Shown here: positions 22,832 to 30,187 of the stretch, piece after piece
How positions within the stretch are numbered: position 1 is the stretch's first letter
Layout: the number at the start of each line of letters is the position of its first letter
Assembly (NCBI GenBank): GCA_964417925.1
Contig: CAYQJV010000012.1
Span: 1 to 34,468 of the forward strand
Direction: 5' to 3'
DNA length: 34,468 nt
Origin: CAYQJV01 sp964417925
GTDB taxonomy: Bacteria; Hydrothermota; Tepidihabitantia; B3-TA06; CAYQJV01
The notes under the pieces: model-generated
The model's database searches: none
What the model saw: the letters and a program-made list of their open reading frames with translations, nothing else
Told to the model about the DNA's origin: nothing
Translations under genes and position numbers: made by a program

Positions 22832-23664
22832 TATTTTCTCCTCTTTACAATAAATTTATCAGAAGGTTTATGTTTTTTTCTTGTCTTTTTTCCTTTTGTA
22901 TAAATTCCTTTTGGAGAACAAGAAGGCCTACCACCAGAACTCCTACCTTCTCCACCTCCCATAGGGTGATCGCATGGATTCATCGCTACTGCCCTTGTCC
23001 TTGGTCTTCTTCCCATATGTCTCTTTCTACCTGCCTTTCCCAAATCTATGTTTATATGATCAGGGTTTGATACTCTTCCTATCGTAGCATAACATTTTAA
23101 TGAAATAAGTCTTACCTCGCCTGAAGGAAGTTTAACATAAGCATATTCCCCTTCCTTTGCAAGAATCTGAGCAGCAGTACCCGCAGACCTAACCAACTTT
23201 GCCTTTGTGTTAGGAGCAAGTTGAATATTGTGAATTTCAACTCCCACGGGAATTTTTGCGAGCGGCATTGCATTTCCAATTTTTAATGGAACATCTTCTC
23301 CTGCTATAATTTCATCCCCCACTGAAAGACCATCTGGACACAGAATATACCTGTACTCTCCATCTCTGTAGCACACAAGGGCTATGTTTGCGGTCCTGTT
23401 GGGATCATATTGAATGGAAACTACCTTTGCAGGAATGTTTAATTTGTCAGTCCTTTTAAAATCAATTATTCTATAAAACCTCTTCTCTCCACCGCCTCTA
23501 TGTCTTGCAGTTACCCTTCCAAGATTATTTCTCCCTCCAGTCTTCTTTAAAGGCTCCAATAATGGTTCATAAGGCTCCTGCCCTTTTGTTTCTTCTGTCA
23601 CAAGCACTGAATAAAATCTCCTACCCGGTGTTGTAGGCTTATACTTTTTAATATAAGTAGCCAT
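22831..23664 (-). CDS. rplB: 50S ribosomal protein L2 (uL2)
   Basis: Core 23S rRNA-binding protein near the peptidyl-transferase centre. 277 residues: YKPTTPGRRFYSVL start, GRNNLGRVTARHRGGGEKRFYRIIDFKR, and the C-terminal AMNPCDHPMGGGEGRSSGGRP. The essential His of the VDHP motif is retained (CDHP); the following His is Met, as in the DHPMGGGEG form I associate with Bacteroidota and Chlorobiota. That supports, but does not prove, an FCB-type affiliation. Confidence 0.98.
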   Translation of the reverse strand: MATYIKKYKPTTPGRRFYSVLVTEETKGQEPYEPLLEPLKKTGGRNNLGRVTARHRGGGEKRFYRIIDFKRTDKLNIPAKVVSIQYDPNRTANIALVCYRDGEYRYILCPDGLSVGDEIIAGEDVPLKIGNAMPLAKIPVGVEIHNIQLAPNTKAKLVRSAGTAAQILAKEGEYAYVKLPSGEVRLISLKCYATIGRVSNPDHINIDLGKAGRKRHMGRRPRTRAVAMNPCDHPMGGGEGRSSGGRPSCSPKGIYTKGKKTRKKHKPSDKFIVKRRK

Positions 23665-23963
23665 TATCCTCCTCCAAGCAGCTCTTCAATTTTTTCTCCT
23701 TCCTTTAAAGTCACTATTGCCTTTTTCCACCCTGACCTTCTTCCTTCAAATCTACCGAGTCTTTTGGGCTTAGGCTTTACATTGATTATATGGACCTTCT
23801 TTACCTTCACCCCGAAAATCTCTTCTACAGCTTTCTTTACCATACTTTTATTTGCCCTCTTATCCACCTCAAATACATATTTATTTTCTTCATCTCTCAA
23901 CCTAAGAGATTTCTCTGTAACTATCGGTCTTATAATTACTTCTCTTGCAGGTATTTCACCCAT
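23664..23963 (-). CDS. rplW: 50S ribosomal protein L23 (uL23)
   Basis: Exit-tunnel protein and docking site for trigger factor and SRP. 99 residues: VIIRPIVTEKSLRLRDEENKYVFEVDKRANKSMVKKAVEEIFGVKVKKVHIINVKPKPKRLGRFEGRRSGWKKAIVTLKEGEKI, with the family signature near the N-terminus and the basic loop in the middle. It overlaps the end of rplD by 28 nt, one of the longer overlaps in the cluster. Confidence 0.97.
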   Translation of the reverse strand: MGEIPAREVIIRPIVTEKSLRLRDEENKYVFEVDKRANKSMVKKAVEEIFGVKVKKVHIINVKPKPKRLGRFEGRRSGWKKAIVTLKEGEKIEELLGGG

Positions 23964-24580
23964 TTCTTTATGAACTCCTTACATGCTTTTTGAGTAAAAA
24001 CAAGTTTCCTATTTCTCCATACCTCATATGCATTGAGCTCTGTGTAGGGCATCATTCTCACTGTAGGTATATTTCTACTGGCCAGGTACAGCTCTTTTTT
24101 ATATCCATCCACCACAAAGAGTTTGGTTTCTTTATCCTCTAATCCTGTACTTTTCAAAATATTTGCAAAAAGTTTTGTTTTGATCTCTGGAAGTGTAAAA
24201 TCCTCTATTACAAATACCTTCCCCTGTTGTAGCTTCTCTTTAACACTTTCCAAAAGAGCACGCCTCAATTTCTTCTTAGGCATAGAATAAGAGTAATCCC
24301 TGGGCTTAGGGCCAAAAACTACCCCACCTCCTCTCCATATAGGAGACCTTATGGATCCGTGCCTTGCCCTTCCAGTATGTTTCTGAGGCCATGGTTTTCT
24401 TCCTCCTCCCCTTACTTCTGCCCTCGTCTTGGTACAAGCTGTTCCTTGTCTTGCGTTTGCTCTATACATTTCCACTGCTTCCCATATAAGTCCTTTATTT
24501 ACTTTTCCACCAAATATTTCATCTGGAAATTCTATTTCCCCTGCCCGTTCTCCTGTAACTTTTAACACCTCTATTTTCAT
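23936..24580 (-). CDS. rplD: 50S ribosomal protein L4 (uL4)
   Basis: Exit-tunnel protein and, in some bacteria, a regulator of the S10 operon. 214 residues: the long basic loop TKTRAEVRGGGRKPWPQKHTGRARHGSIRSPIWRGGGVVFGPKPRDYSYSMPKKKLRRAL is diagnostic, followed by the Rossmann-like part and a C-terminal basic helix. The start is 1 nt from the rplC stop. No S10-type L4 leader hairpin was recognised upstream of rpsJ. Confidence 0.97.
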   Translation of the reverse strand: MKIEVLKVTGERAGEIEFPDEIFGGKVNKGLIWEAVEMYRANARQGTACTKTRAEVRGGGRKPWPQKHTGRARHGSIRSPIWRGGGVVFGPKPRDYSYSMPKKKLRRALLESVKEKLQQGKVFVIEDFTLPEIKTKLFANILKSTGLEDKETKLFVVDGYKKELYLASRNIPTVRMMPYTELNAYEVWRNRKLVFTQKACKEFIKKWVKYLQEK

Positions 24581-25197
24581 TACTTCTCCGCCTTCTTTAT
24601 AATTAAGAATCCTCCCTTTGGACCCGGAACTCCTCCTTTTACAAGGAGGAGATTCCTTTCTTTATCCACCTTTACCACTTTAAGATTCTTAATTGTAACT
24701 CTCTCTGTACCATAATGCCCCGGCAAAGTTCTTCCTTTCCATGGCCTTCCCGGATCTGTAGTAGCCCCAAGAGAACCTATTCTCCGGTGAAACATTGAAC
24801 CATGGCTCCGTGGTCCTCCTTTCCAATTCCATCTCTTCATTCCTCCTGCAAAACCTCTTCCCTTTGTCCATCCTGTAACATCTACCAGATCTCCTTCTTT
24901 AAATATATCCACATTTACCTTATCTCCCGGATTAAACTTATCCACATCATCGGTTCTTATTTCAAACAACTTCTGTCTTGGAGGTACTCCTGCTTTCTTA
25001 AAATGTCCCTCCATCGGCTTATTAACCTTTTTCTTTTCCCCAATGCCAAGTTGTAATGCATTATAACCATCGGTATCTATGGTCTTCTTCTGAACAACAT
25101 AACATCCTTCCACATCTATTACTGTCACAGGAACTGAATTTCCATCTTTATCAAAAACTCGCGTCATACCCAGTTTCTTACCCAGAATTCCCATCAT
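24580..25197 (-). CDS. rplC: 50S ribosomal protein L3 (uL3)
   Basis: Early-assembly protein reaching the peptidyl-transferase centre. 205 residues: GILGKKLGMTRVFDKDGNSVPVTVI start, and the central loop VDVTGWTKGRGFAGGMKRWNWKGGPRSHGSMFHRRIGSLGATTDPGRPWKGRTLPGHYG, the family signature including the usually methylated Gln-region neighbourhood. The ATG ATG start overlaps the rpsJ stop; either Met is possible. Confidence 0.98.
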   Translation of the reverse strand: MMGILGKKLGMTRVFDKDGNSVPVTVIDVEGCYVVQKKTIDTDGYNALQLGIGEKKKVNKPMEGHFKKAGVPPRQKLFEIRTDDVDKFNPGDKVNVDIFKEGDLVDVTGWTKGRGFAGGMKRWNWKGGPRSHGSMFHRRIGSLGATTDPGRPWKGRTLPGHYGTERVTIKNLKVVKVDKERNLLLVKGGVPGPKGGFLIIKKAEK

Positions 25198-25514
25198 TTC
25201 TTTACAGAAGTAATTTCAATATCTACTCCTGCTGGAACTTCAAGTTTCATCAATGCATCCACCATCTCAGAAGTAGCATCTGAGATTTCTATAAGCCTTT
25301 TATGTACTGTAAAGAAAAATTGCTCCCTTGACTTTTTATACACATGTGGAGATCTAAGCACAGTAATCAACGAACGCTTAGTTGGTAAAGGTATAGGACC
25401 TGATACATTTGCACCTGTTCTTTTAGCAATTTCCACAATATCCTTTGCAGTCTGATCCAGTATTCTATGGTCATAAGCCTTTAGCTTTATTCTTATTTTT
25501 TCAAGGCCATCCAT
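25194..25514 (-). CDS. rpsJ: 30S ribosomal protein S10 (uS10)
   Basis: Small-subunit head protein, also NusE in antitermination complexes. 106 residues: KIRIKLKAYDHRILDQTAKDIVEIAKRTGANVSGPIPLPTKRSLITVLRSPHVYKKSREQFFFTVHKRLIEI, all conserved. First gene of the ribosomal cluster. ATG 25514 has GAGGTGG just upstream, inside a small leader ORF that reads across the rpsJ start in another frame, so translation may be coupled. No tuf or fusA gene precedes it. Confidence 0.98.
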   Translation of the reverse strand: MDGLEKIRIKLKAYDHRILDQTAKDIVEIAKRTGANVSGPIPLPTKRSLITVLRSPHVYKKSREQFFFTVHKRLIEISDATSEMVDALMKLEVPAGVDIEITSVKK

Positions 25515-25582
25515 AACACCACCTCATTATAACTCTTTACATATTTTTTTAAATTTTTTAAAAACCATTTCCTTTTCAGCAT
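25493..25582 (-). CDS. Possible 29-aa leader peptide overlapping rpsJ start
   Basis: ATG at 25582-25580, preceded by AAGGAGG with a 6-nt spacer, the strongest Shine-Dalgarno in the leader. The peptide begins MLKRKWFLKNLKK, is very basic (about one third Lys/Arg) with three aromatic-containing stretches, and ends at TAA 25495-25493, 20 nt inside rpsJ in a different frame. Ribosomes leaving it would terminate just past the rpsJ start, a layout expected for translational coupling or attenuation. No family is recognised. It could be fortuitous, but the start signal is better than that of many real genes here. Confidence 0.45.
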   Translation of the reverse strand: MLKRKWFLKNLKKYVKSYNEVVLWMALKK

Positions 25583-25621
25583 AACATTCCTCCTTCATTT
25601 TCCTTTCATATCTCTTTTTAT

Positions 25622-25637
25622 CTGGTCATCTGACCAG
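25622..25637. promoter_or_regulatory. 16-bp palindrome in the ribosomal operon leader
   Basis: CTGGTCA-TC-TGACCAG, two perfect 7-bp arms around a 2-bp centre. It lies about 16-31 nt after the predicted transcription start of the rpsJ promoter, an operator-like position. The half-sites resemble TGGTC/GACCA sites of GntR/FadR-type regulators, although the spacing differs. As RNA it could form a 6-bp stem with an AGAU loop. Regulator unknown. Confidence 0.55.
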
Positions 25638-25659
25638 TCCAATTTATTTAGAGATTTTA

Positions 25660-25687
25660 ATTTTACTTATAAATTCTTCAATGTCAA
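25660..25687 (-). promoter_or_regulatory. Promoter of the S10-spc-alpha cluster
   Basis: TTGACA (25687-25682, consensus), a 16-bp spacer, TAAAAT (25665-25660). It starts 15 nt after the pgk stop. Predicted transcription start is near 25653, giving a leader of about 140 nt that contains the palindrome and the leader ORF. Confidence 0.8.
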
Positions 25688-25702
25688 GTTAAATTGAAAT
25701 TT

Positions 25703-26881
25703 TTAACCTTTATCTTTTAAAGCATCAATACCGGGAAGGCTACCGCATTCCAAAAGTTCCAAAGATGCACCTCCTCCTGTTGATACATGAGTAAATTTAT
25801 CATAACATCCTATCTTTCTTAAGGCTGCTGCGGTATCTCCACCTCCAGCAAGGGAAATCACCTTTCTCTGTTGAGTCAACTGAGATATAAATTCTGCCAG
25901 CTTTTTAGAACCTTGGATAAAATTATTTTTTTCATAAACTCCCATGGGGCCTGTCCATAGAACAAGTTTTGCATTTTCAATCTCCTTTTTAAATAATTCT
26001 ACAGTTTTGGGACCTATATCAAAACCAGCGTATCCTTCTGGTACCTCACCTTCACTAACCTTCACATGGATATCATCAATTGATTTTGCAATAACAAAAT
26101 CCACAGGAAGAATTACCTTTGGAGAGTTTATAATATCTTTTATCTCTTTTATAATATCTCCTTTAAAGATAGAATCTCCTATTTTTACTCCCTTTGCATG
26201 AAGAAGGGTAAAACAGGCACCGCCTCCAATAAGAAGTTTATCTACCTTAGGAAGAAGATTCCTAATGGCACCCACTTTATCCTCTATCTTTTTACCTCCT
26301 ATAAGAGTAACAAAAGGATGTTCTGGTTCATGGAGTACTTTTTTAAAACACTTCAACTCTTTCTCCATTAACAGCCCTGCAGCAGGTACTTCAAATAATT
26401 TTGGAAGATGATAAATAGAAACGTGTTTCCTATGTGAAACTGAAAAAGCATCATTCACATAGAAATCACCATATCTTTTAAGTTTTTTGGCAAAATCTAT
26501 ATCTCCTTTTTCTTCTCCAGGATAAAATCTTAAATTTTCAAATAAAAAGATACTCCCCGGTTCACTTTTCTCTATTTTCTGGGAAACATCTCTTTCTATA
26601 TATTCTTCAATAAAATTTACCTTCTTCCTCAACAACTCTTCCAACCTCTTTGCTACGGGCTGAAGAGTTAATTCAGGTATTACCGTACCATTAGGCCTTC
26701 CTAAATGAGCCAAAAGAATTATCCTTGCTCCTTTACTAACTGCATAAGTAATTGTATCTAAACTCTCTTTAATGCGGGTATCATCCAGTATTTTACCTTT
26801 TTCTATTGGTACATTGAAATCCACCCTTATGATAACGCGTTTTTGCTCTATAGGAAGATCCTTAATGGTATACTTATTCAT
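25703..26881 (-). CDS. pgk: Phosphoglycerate kinase
   Basis: Transfers phosphate between 1,3-bisphosphoglycerate and ADP in glycolysis. 392 residues, monofunctional length: N-terminal KRVIIRVDFNVPIEKG, LAHLGRPNG, FLFENLRFYPGEEKGD, FVNDAFSVSHRKHVS-like segment, and C-terminal nucleotide-binding LWTGPMGVYEKNNF, SLAGGGDTAAAL and HVSTGGGASLELLECGSLPGI. It overlaps gap by 4 nt (ATGA), forming a two-gene glycolytic operon. No fusion to triosephosphate isomerase. Confidence 0.98.
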   Translation of the reverse strand: MNKYTIKDLPIEQKRVIIRVDFNVPIEKGKILDDTRIKESLDTITYAVSKGARIILLAHLGRPNGTVIPELTLQPVAKRLEELLRKKVNFIEEYIERDVSQKIEKSEPGSIFLFENLRFYPGEEKGDIDFAKKLKRYGDFYVNDAFSVSHRKHVSIYHLPKLFEVPAAGLLMEKELKCFKKVLHEPEHPFVTLIGGKKIEDKVGAIRNLLPKVDKLLIGGGACFTLLHAKGVKIGDSIFKGDIIKEIKDIINSPKVILPVDFVIAKSIDDIHVKVSEGEVPEGYAGFDIGPKTVELFKKEIENAKLVLWTGPMGVYEKNNFIQGSKKLAEFISQLTQQRKVISLAGGGDTAAALRKIGCYDKFTHVSTGGGASLELLECGSLPGIDALKDKG

Positions 26882-27888
26882 AATCCCTTCTCCCCCATGT
26901 AAAGTAATAAATCTTTCACTCTTGCAGCATAACCTACTTCATTATCATACCAAGCAAATATCTTCACAAGATTACCTTCAACTACTTCGGTAAGAGTGGC
27001 ATCAAAAATTGCTGATTTAGTATTTCCTACTAAATCAACAGAAACAAGGGGGACATCAAGATAATCAAGGTAAGGCCTGTATTCCCCTTCTGCTGCTTTT
27101 TTAAATACCTGATTTATTTCTTCTGCTGAAGTCTCTCTTTCAACTACACATGTAAGGTCTGCAATTGACACATCTGCTGTAGGCACTCTTATGGAAAGTC
27201 CCCCTAATTTACCTTTTAAATGGGGCATAACCAATCCTATTGCTTTACTTGCTCCAGTAGTTGTAGGAATCATAGAAATTGCAGCAGCTCTTGCCCTTCT
27301 TAAATCTTTGTGGGGTTGATCAAGGATTCTTTGGTCATTTGTGTATGCATGCACAGTAGTCATATATCCTTTTATTATTTTAAAATTTTCATCAAGAATT
27401 TTAACTACAATTGCAAGACAGTTTGTGGTACAAGATGCATTTGAAACAATACGATACTCAGGTTTGTATTCCTCTTCATTCACCCCCATCACAAAAGTAG
27501 GAACAGATTTATCCCCCTTCGCAGGAGCTGTAATTATTACCTTCTTAGCCCCTGCCTTAATATGCATCTCTGCTTCATCATAACTTCTGAATTTACCGGT
27601 AGATTCCACCACAAAATCAATATTAAGCTCTCTCCAAGGTAGTTTAGCTGGATTCTTTTCTGCATATACCTTTATCTTTTCTCCTTTAACAATTATAGAA
27701 TCTTCAGTATAAGAAACCTCTTCTACGAATTTTCTATGTACTGAATCATATTTTAAAAGATGAGCAAGGGTTTTTGAATCAGTTATATCATTTATCGCGA
27801 CAATTTTTATTCTCTCATCATTATATGCATGCCTGAAGAACAACCTCCCTATTCTTCCGAATCCATTTATTGCCACCCTATATGCCAT
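26878..27888 (-). CDS. gap: Glyceraldehyde-3-phosphate dehydrogenase, type I
   Basis: NAD-dependent oxidation and phosphorylation of glyceraldehyde-3-phosphate. 336 residues: Rossmann start RVAINGFGRIGRLFFRH, AINDITD with Asp34 favouring NAD over NADP, catalytic Cys153 in SNASCTTNCLA, TTVHAYTNDQRILDQPHKDLRRARAAA, and the C-terminal WYDNEVGYAARV. AAAGGAGG precedes the ATG. It is the first gene after repeat copy 2 and its promoter, and is co-transcribed with pgk. Confidence 0.98.
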   Translation of the reverse strand: MAYRVAINGFGRIGRLFFRHAYNDERIKIVAINDITDSKTLAHLLKYDSVHRKFVEEVSYTEDSIIVKGEKIKVYAEKNPAKLPWRELNIDFVVESTGKFRSYDEAEMHIKAGAKKVIITAPAKGDKSVPTFVMGVNEEEYKPEYRIVSNASCTTNCLAIVVKILDENFKIIKGYMTTVHAYTNDQRILDQPHKDLRRARAAAISMIPTTTGASKAIGLVMPHLKGKLGGLSIRVPTADVSIADLTCVVERETSAEEINQVFKKAAEGEYRPYLDYLDVPLVSVDLVGNTKSAIFDATLTEVVEGNLVKIFAWYDNEVGYAARVKDLLLYMGEKGL

Positions 27889-27920
27889 TTTTACCTCCTT
27901 TCTTTAACATTTATAAAAAA

Positions 27921-27948
27921 AGTATATCCCATTCATCCCAAAAGTCAA
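27921..27948 (-). promoter_or_regulatory. Promoter of gap-pgk
   Basis: TTGACT (27948-27943), a 16-bp spacer, TATACT (27926-27921). Predicted start near 27914, leader about 26 nt. The -35 box follows the end of repeat copy 2 by exactly 4 nt, as in the rnfC and tRNA-Ala promoters. Confidence 0.85.
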
Positions 27949-27952
27949 AAAA

Positions 27953-28167
27953 TTGTAGAATTCCATAACATTTTTGGGCCGCGAGGGGTTATTCTTTACC
28001 CATCCGTTCAAAAAGTATTTTATTAAACTTCTCCATAAAATCCCTCGCACTTTATCTACTCCTCTTTGTTTTTGGCGCCCGAGATAAAGGACTCCAAAGC
28101 CCTTGCCTTTACCCATAAATTTACCTTTTTTCAAGATACCAATCCAATATCTTTTTGAAATTCTTCA
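27953..28167 (-). repeat. Dispersed ~215-bp repeat, copy 2 (between comEC and gap)
   Basis: Read on the minus strand it runs from TGAAGAATTTC to GGAATTCTACAA. It begins 1 nt after the comEC stop codon and ends 4 nt before the gap -35 box, so it fills the intergenic space. This copy happens to have a 76-codon open frame (28134-27904, containing NGWVKNNPSRPKN), but 2-bp indels relative to the other copies break it there, which argues against coding. The GCGAGGG/CCCTCGC arms are retained. Confidence 0.9.
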
Positions 28168-28168
28168 G

Positions 28169-30187
28169 TTATAGCGATATCCATTTTCCTCCTTCTCTTT
28201 TTATGGAGTAAATATTTTCGCATAATGGATAAAATGTCATAAACACAGGATGTTTTTCAAGCTCTTTTATACTTTTTCCAGTATAAATTATTTTAAAATC
28301 TTTATTGACAGAGTTGAGTTCAGGAATAACTGCATATTTTTCATGTTTTCCTTTAATAAATAATTTAAAATTTTCTTCTTCTCCATATATCTCTATCTCT
28401 ACATTATGTAATGTGATTTTTGCATATCTTAAAGTATCAAATTTAATTACACTTTGGACTTTTTCTTTAATTATTTCATAACCAGAGTTGTTACCTTTCT
28501 TTTGTGTGGGTAAAAAGAGCAGATCTATTTTTTTAATTCCCTGGTTATCTATAAATCTTTTCAAGGTCCTATCAGCTTTGGAACCACAATTAATTAAAAT
28601 GTTTTTATTTTTTACTTTTATAAAAATAACTTTTCCATACCTGGTATTTAGAAAAATAAATCTATTTTCTATTGGAGTTAGGAGATGATAAAAAACAAAG
28701 ATGTTGAGCATCCCAAGAAATGTCAAAAGAAATACGAATCTTTTCTTCTTAACACCATAAACGATGTATAAACCTCCCAGAGGAAGAAGGTAAAATATAA
28801 TAGGCATTTTTTCAAATGAGCACATTGGAAATTTTGAAAAAAAAGTAATTATGTATTTTATTACCTCAATTAAAAGCCATACTGCATTTCCTGCTATTTT
28901 TGCAATTAAAGGAAGAATTGGATAAGAAAGATACATGATAAATGAAGCAGGAATTATCAATCCTACAAGAGGTACTACCAAGAGAGACGATAAAGGAGAA
29001 ATTAAAGAAACTCTTTGAAAATGAAACGCCTGAACTGGTAGGGCCCCTAAGAACGCAAATAAAGCTATCAGAAATGAGTAGAAAATGGGATACACATATT
29101 TGAGTACTCCTTTTTTCTTTTTGTATACAAATATTTCGGTAAAAGCTATTATTCCTGCTGTTGCTGAAAAGGAGAGTTGAAATCCTGGATTAAATATGGA
29201 GTGTGGAGAAAATAACACAATTAAAATAAAAGCACAAGCAAGGCTTACTACAGGTAAAGTTTTTCTTTCACTGATTATTCCCATAATCAGAAGATAAGCC
29301 ATTATTGATGCTCTTAAAACAGAAGGTTGAAATTTTGTCAGTCCAGCATAAAAAGCGAGAAATCCTCCAAGGATTAGAGAGAATAAAACATTTCCCAATC
29401 CAGCTATTCTTGCGATGATGAAAAGAACAGATACAATAATTCCTACGTGTAATCCAGATACTGCAAATACATGCAAGATGCCGGCTTTTTTTAAATTTGT
29501 AAATTCCTCTTCAGAAAAACCTCCTTTTTCACCCAGAAGCATTCCTCTTAGGTACAATGAGTTTTTACCTACACATCTTTCTGATACAGAAAATATATAA
29601 TTTCTTGAATATTCAAAGATGTTCAAAAGCTTATTATGTTGAGAACTCTCTAAAATTTTAATACTTCCTTTTGGATGTATTTTTGCCTTTACTCCTTTTC
29701 TTTTATAAATTTTATTTAAAGAGACCATTCCCTCATTCTTCATGAAATTCAGAGGTCTCAATTCGCCTATGATAGAGACGTTTCTTCCCCTTTCTACATA
29801 ATGAGGATAATAAAAAATTGCCTTAAGGGATACATTTGTGTTGTTAATTCTATTTATCTTTACTACATGGTATCCTCCTTTTCTTTTTCCTTCGATTATT
29901 CTGCCTTCTATATTTAGTTTTTTATAAAACAGAAAAGAGTATGTAAAAGAATATCGGTGTATATTTCCGTAGAGGAAGGAAAGAAAAGACAGTAGAAGAT
30001 AGAGTAGATAACTGTATTTTAGACAGATAATAAAAAGAATGAATATAAAAGGAATGATAAAAATTAGAAATTTAAAAGTAAACACAGGGAATAAATAACC
30101 CATAACAATTCCTGTGCCTATGATAATCGCTATTCTTAAAGCAAGATATTTAAAGGCTTTAAATAATTCCATAACGAATAAGAACAT
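28169..30187 (-). CDS. comEC: ComEC/Rec2-type DNA uptake channel with degenerate C-terminal MBL domain
   Basis: Inner-membrane channel for single-stranded DNA in natural transformation. Residues 20-75 give two to three hydrophobic helices, then an OB-like DUF4131 region, and the Competence domain begins at ILHVFAVSGLHVGIIV (about 238-252) with multiple helices to about 510. The C-terminal metallo-beta-lactamase-like part (about 525-672) starts normally (KVIFIKVKNKNILINCG) but has LFLPTQKKGNNSGYEI where an HxHxDH metal motif is expected, so it is probably not a nuclease. ATG 30187 overlaps miaA by 29 nt; ATG 30172 is an alternative. The stop abuts repeat copy 2. Confidence 0.9.
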   Translation of the reverse strand: MFLFVMELFKAFKYLALRIAIIIGTGIVMGYLFPVFTFKFLIFIIPFIFILFIICLKYSYLLYLLLSFLSFLYGNIHRYSFTYSFLFYKKLNIEGRIIEGKRKGGYHVVKINRINNTNVSLKAIFYYPHYVERGRNVSIIGELRPLNFMKNEGMVSLNKIYKRKGVKAKIHPKGSIKILESSQHNKLLNIFEYSRNYIFSVSERCVGKNSLYLRGMLLGEKGGFSEEEFTNLKKAGILHVFAVSGLHVGIIVSVLFIIARIAGLGNVLFSLILGGFLAFYAGLTKFQPSVLRASIMAYLLIMGIISERKTLPVVSLACAFILIVLFSPHSIFNPGFQLSFSATAGIIAFTEIFVYKKKKGVLKYVYPIFYSFLIALFAFLGALPVQAFHFQRVSLISPLSSLLVVPLVGLIIPASFIMYLSYPILPLIAKIAGNAVWLLIEVIKYIITFFSKFPMCSFEKMPIIFYLLPLGGLYIVYGVKKKRFVFLLTFLGMLNIFVFYHLLTPIENRFIFLNTRYGKVIFIKVKNKNILINCGSKADRTLKRFIDNQGIKKIDLLFLPTQKKGNNSGYEIIKEKVQSVIKFDTLRYAKITLHNVEIEIYGEEENFKLFIKGKHEKYAVIPELNSVNKDFKIIYTGKSIKELEKHPVFMTFYPLCENIYSIKREGGKWISL

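Noticed and set aside
25622..25637. Palindrome as an intrinsic terminator for pgk
   Set aside because: A stem of 6-7 bp with no following U-run on the minus strand; it also lies downstream of the rpsJ promoter, where termination would silence the operon.
27904..28134. 76-codon ORF inside repeat copy 2 as a real small protein
   Set aside because: The other two copies carry 1-2 bp indels that break the frame while keeping nucleotide identity, so selection is not on this protein. It also has no Shine-Dalgarno.
28141..28184. 17-codon ORF beginning at 28184 with AAGGAGG upstream, crossing the comEC end into the repeat
   Set aside because: It lies inside the comEC reading region, is very short, and the frame is not kept in the other repeat copies.
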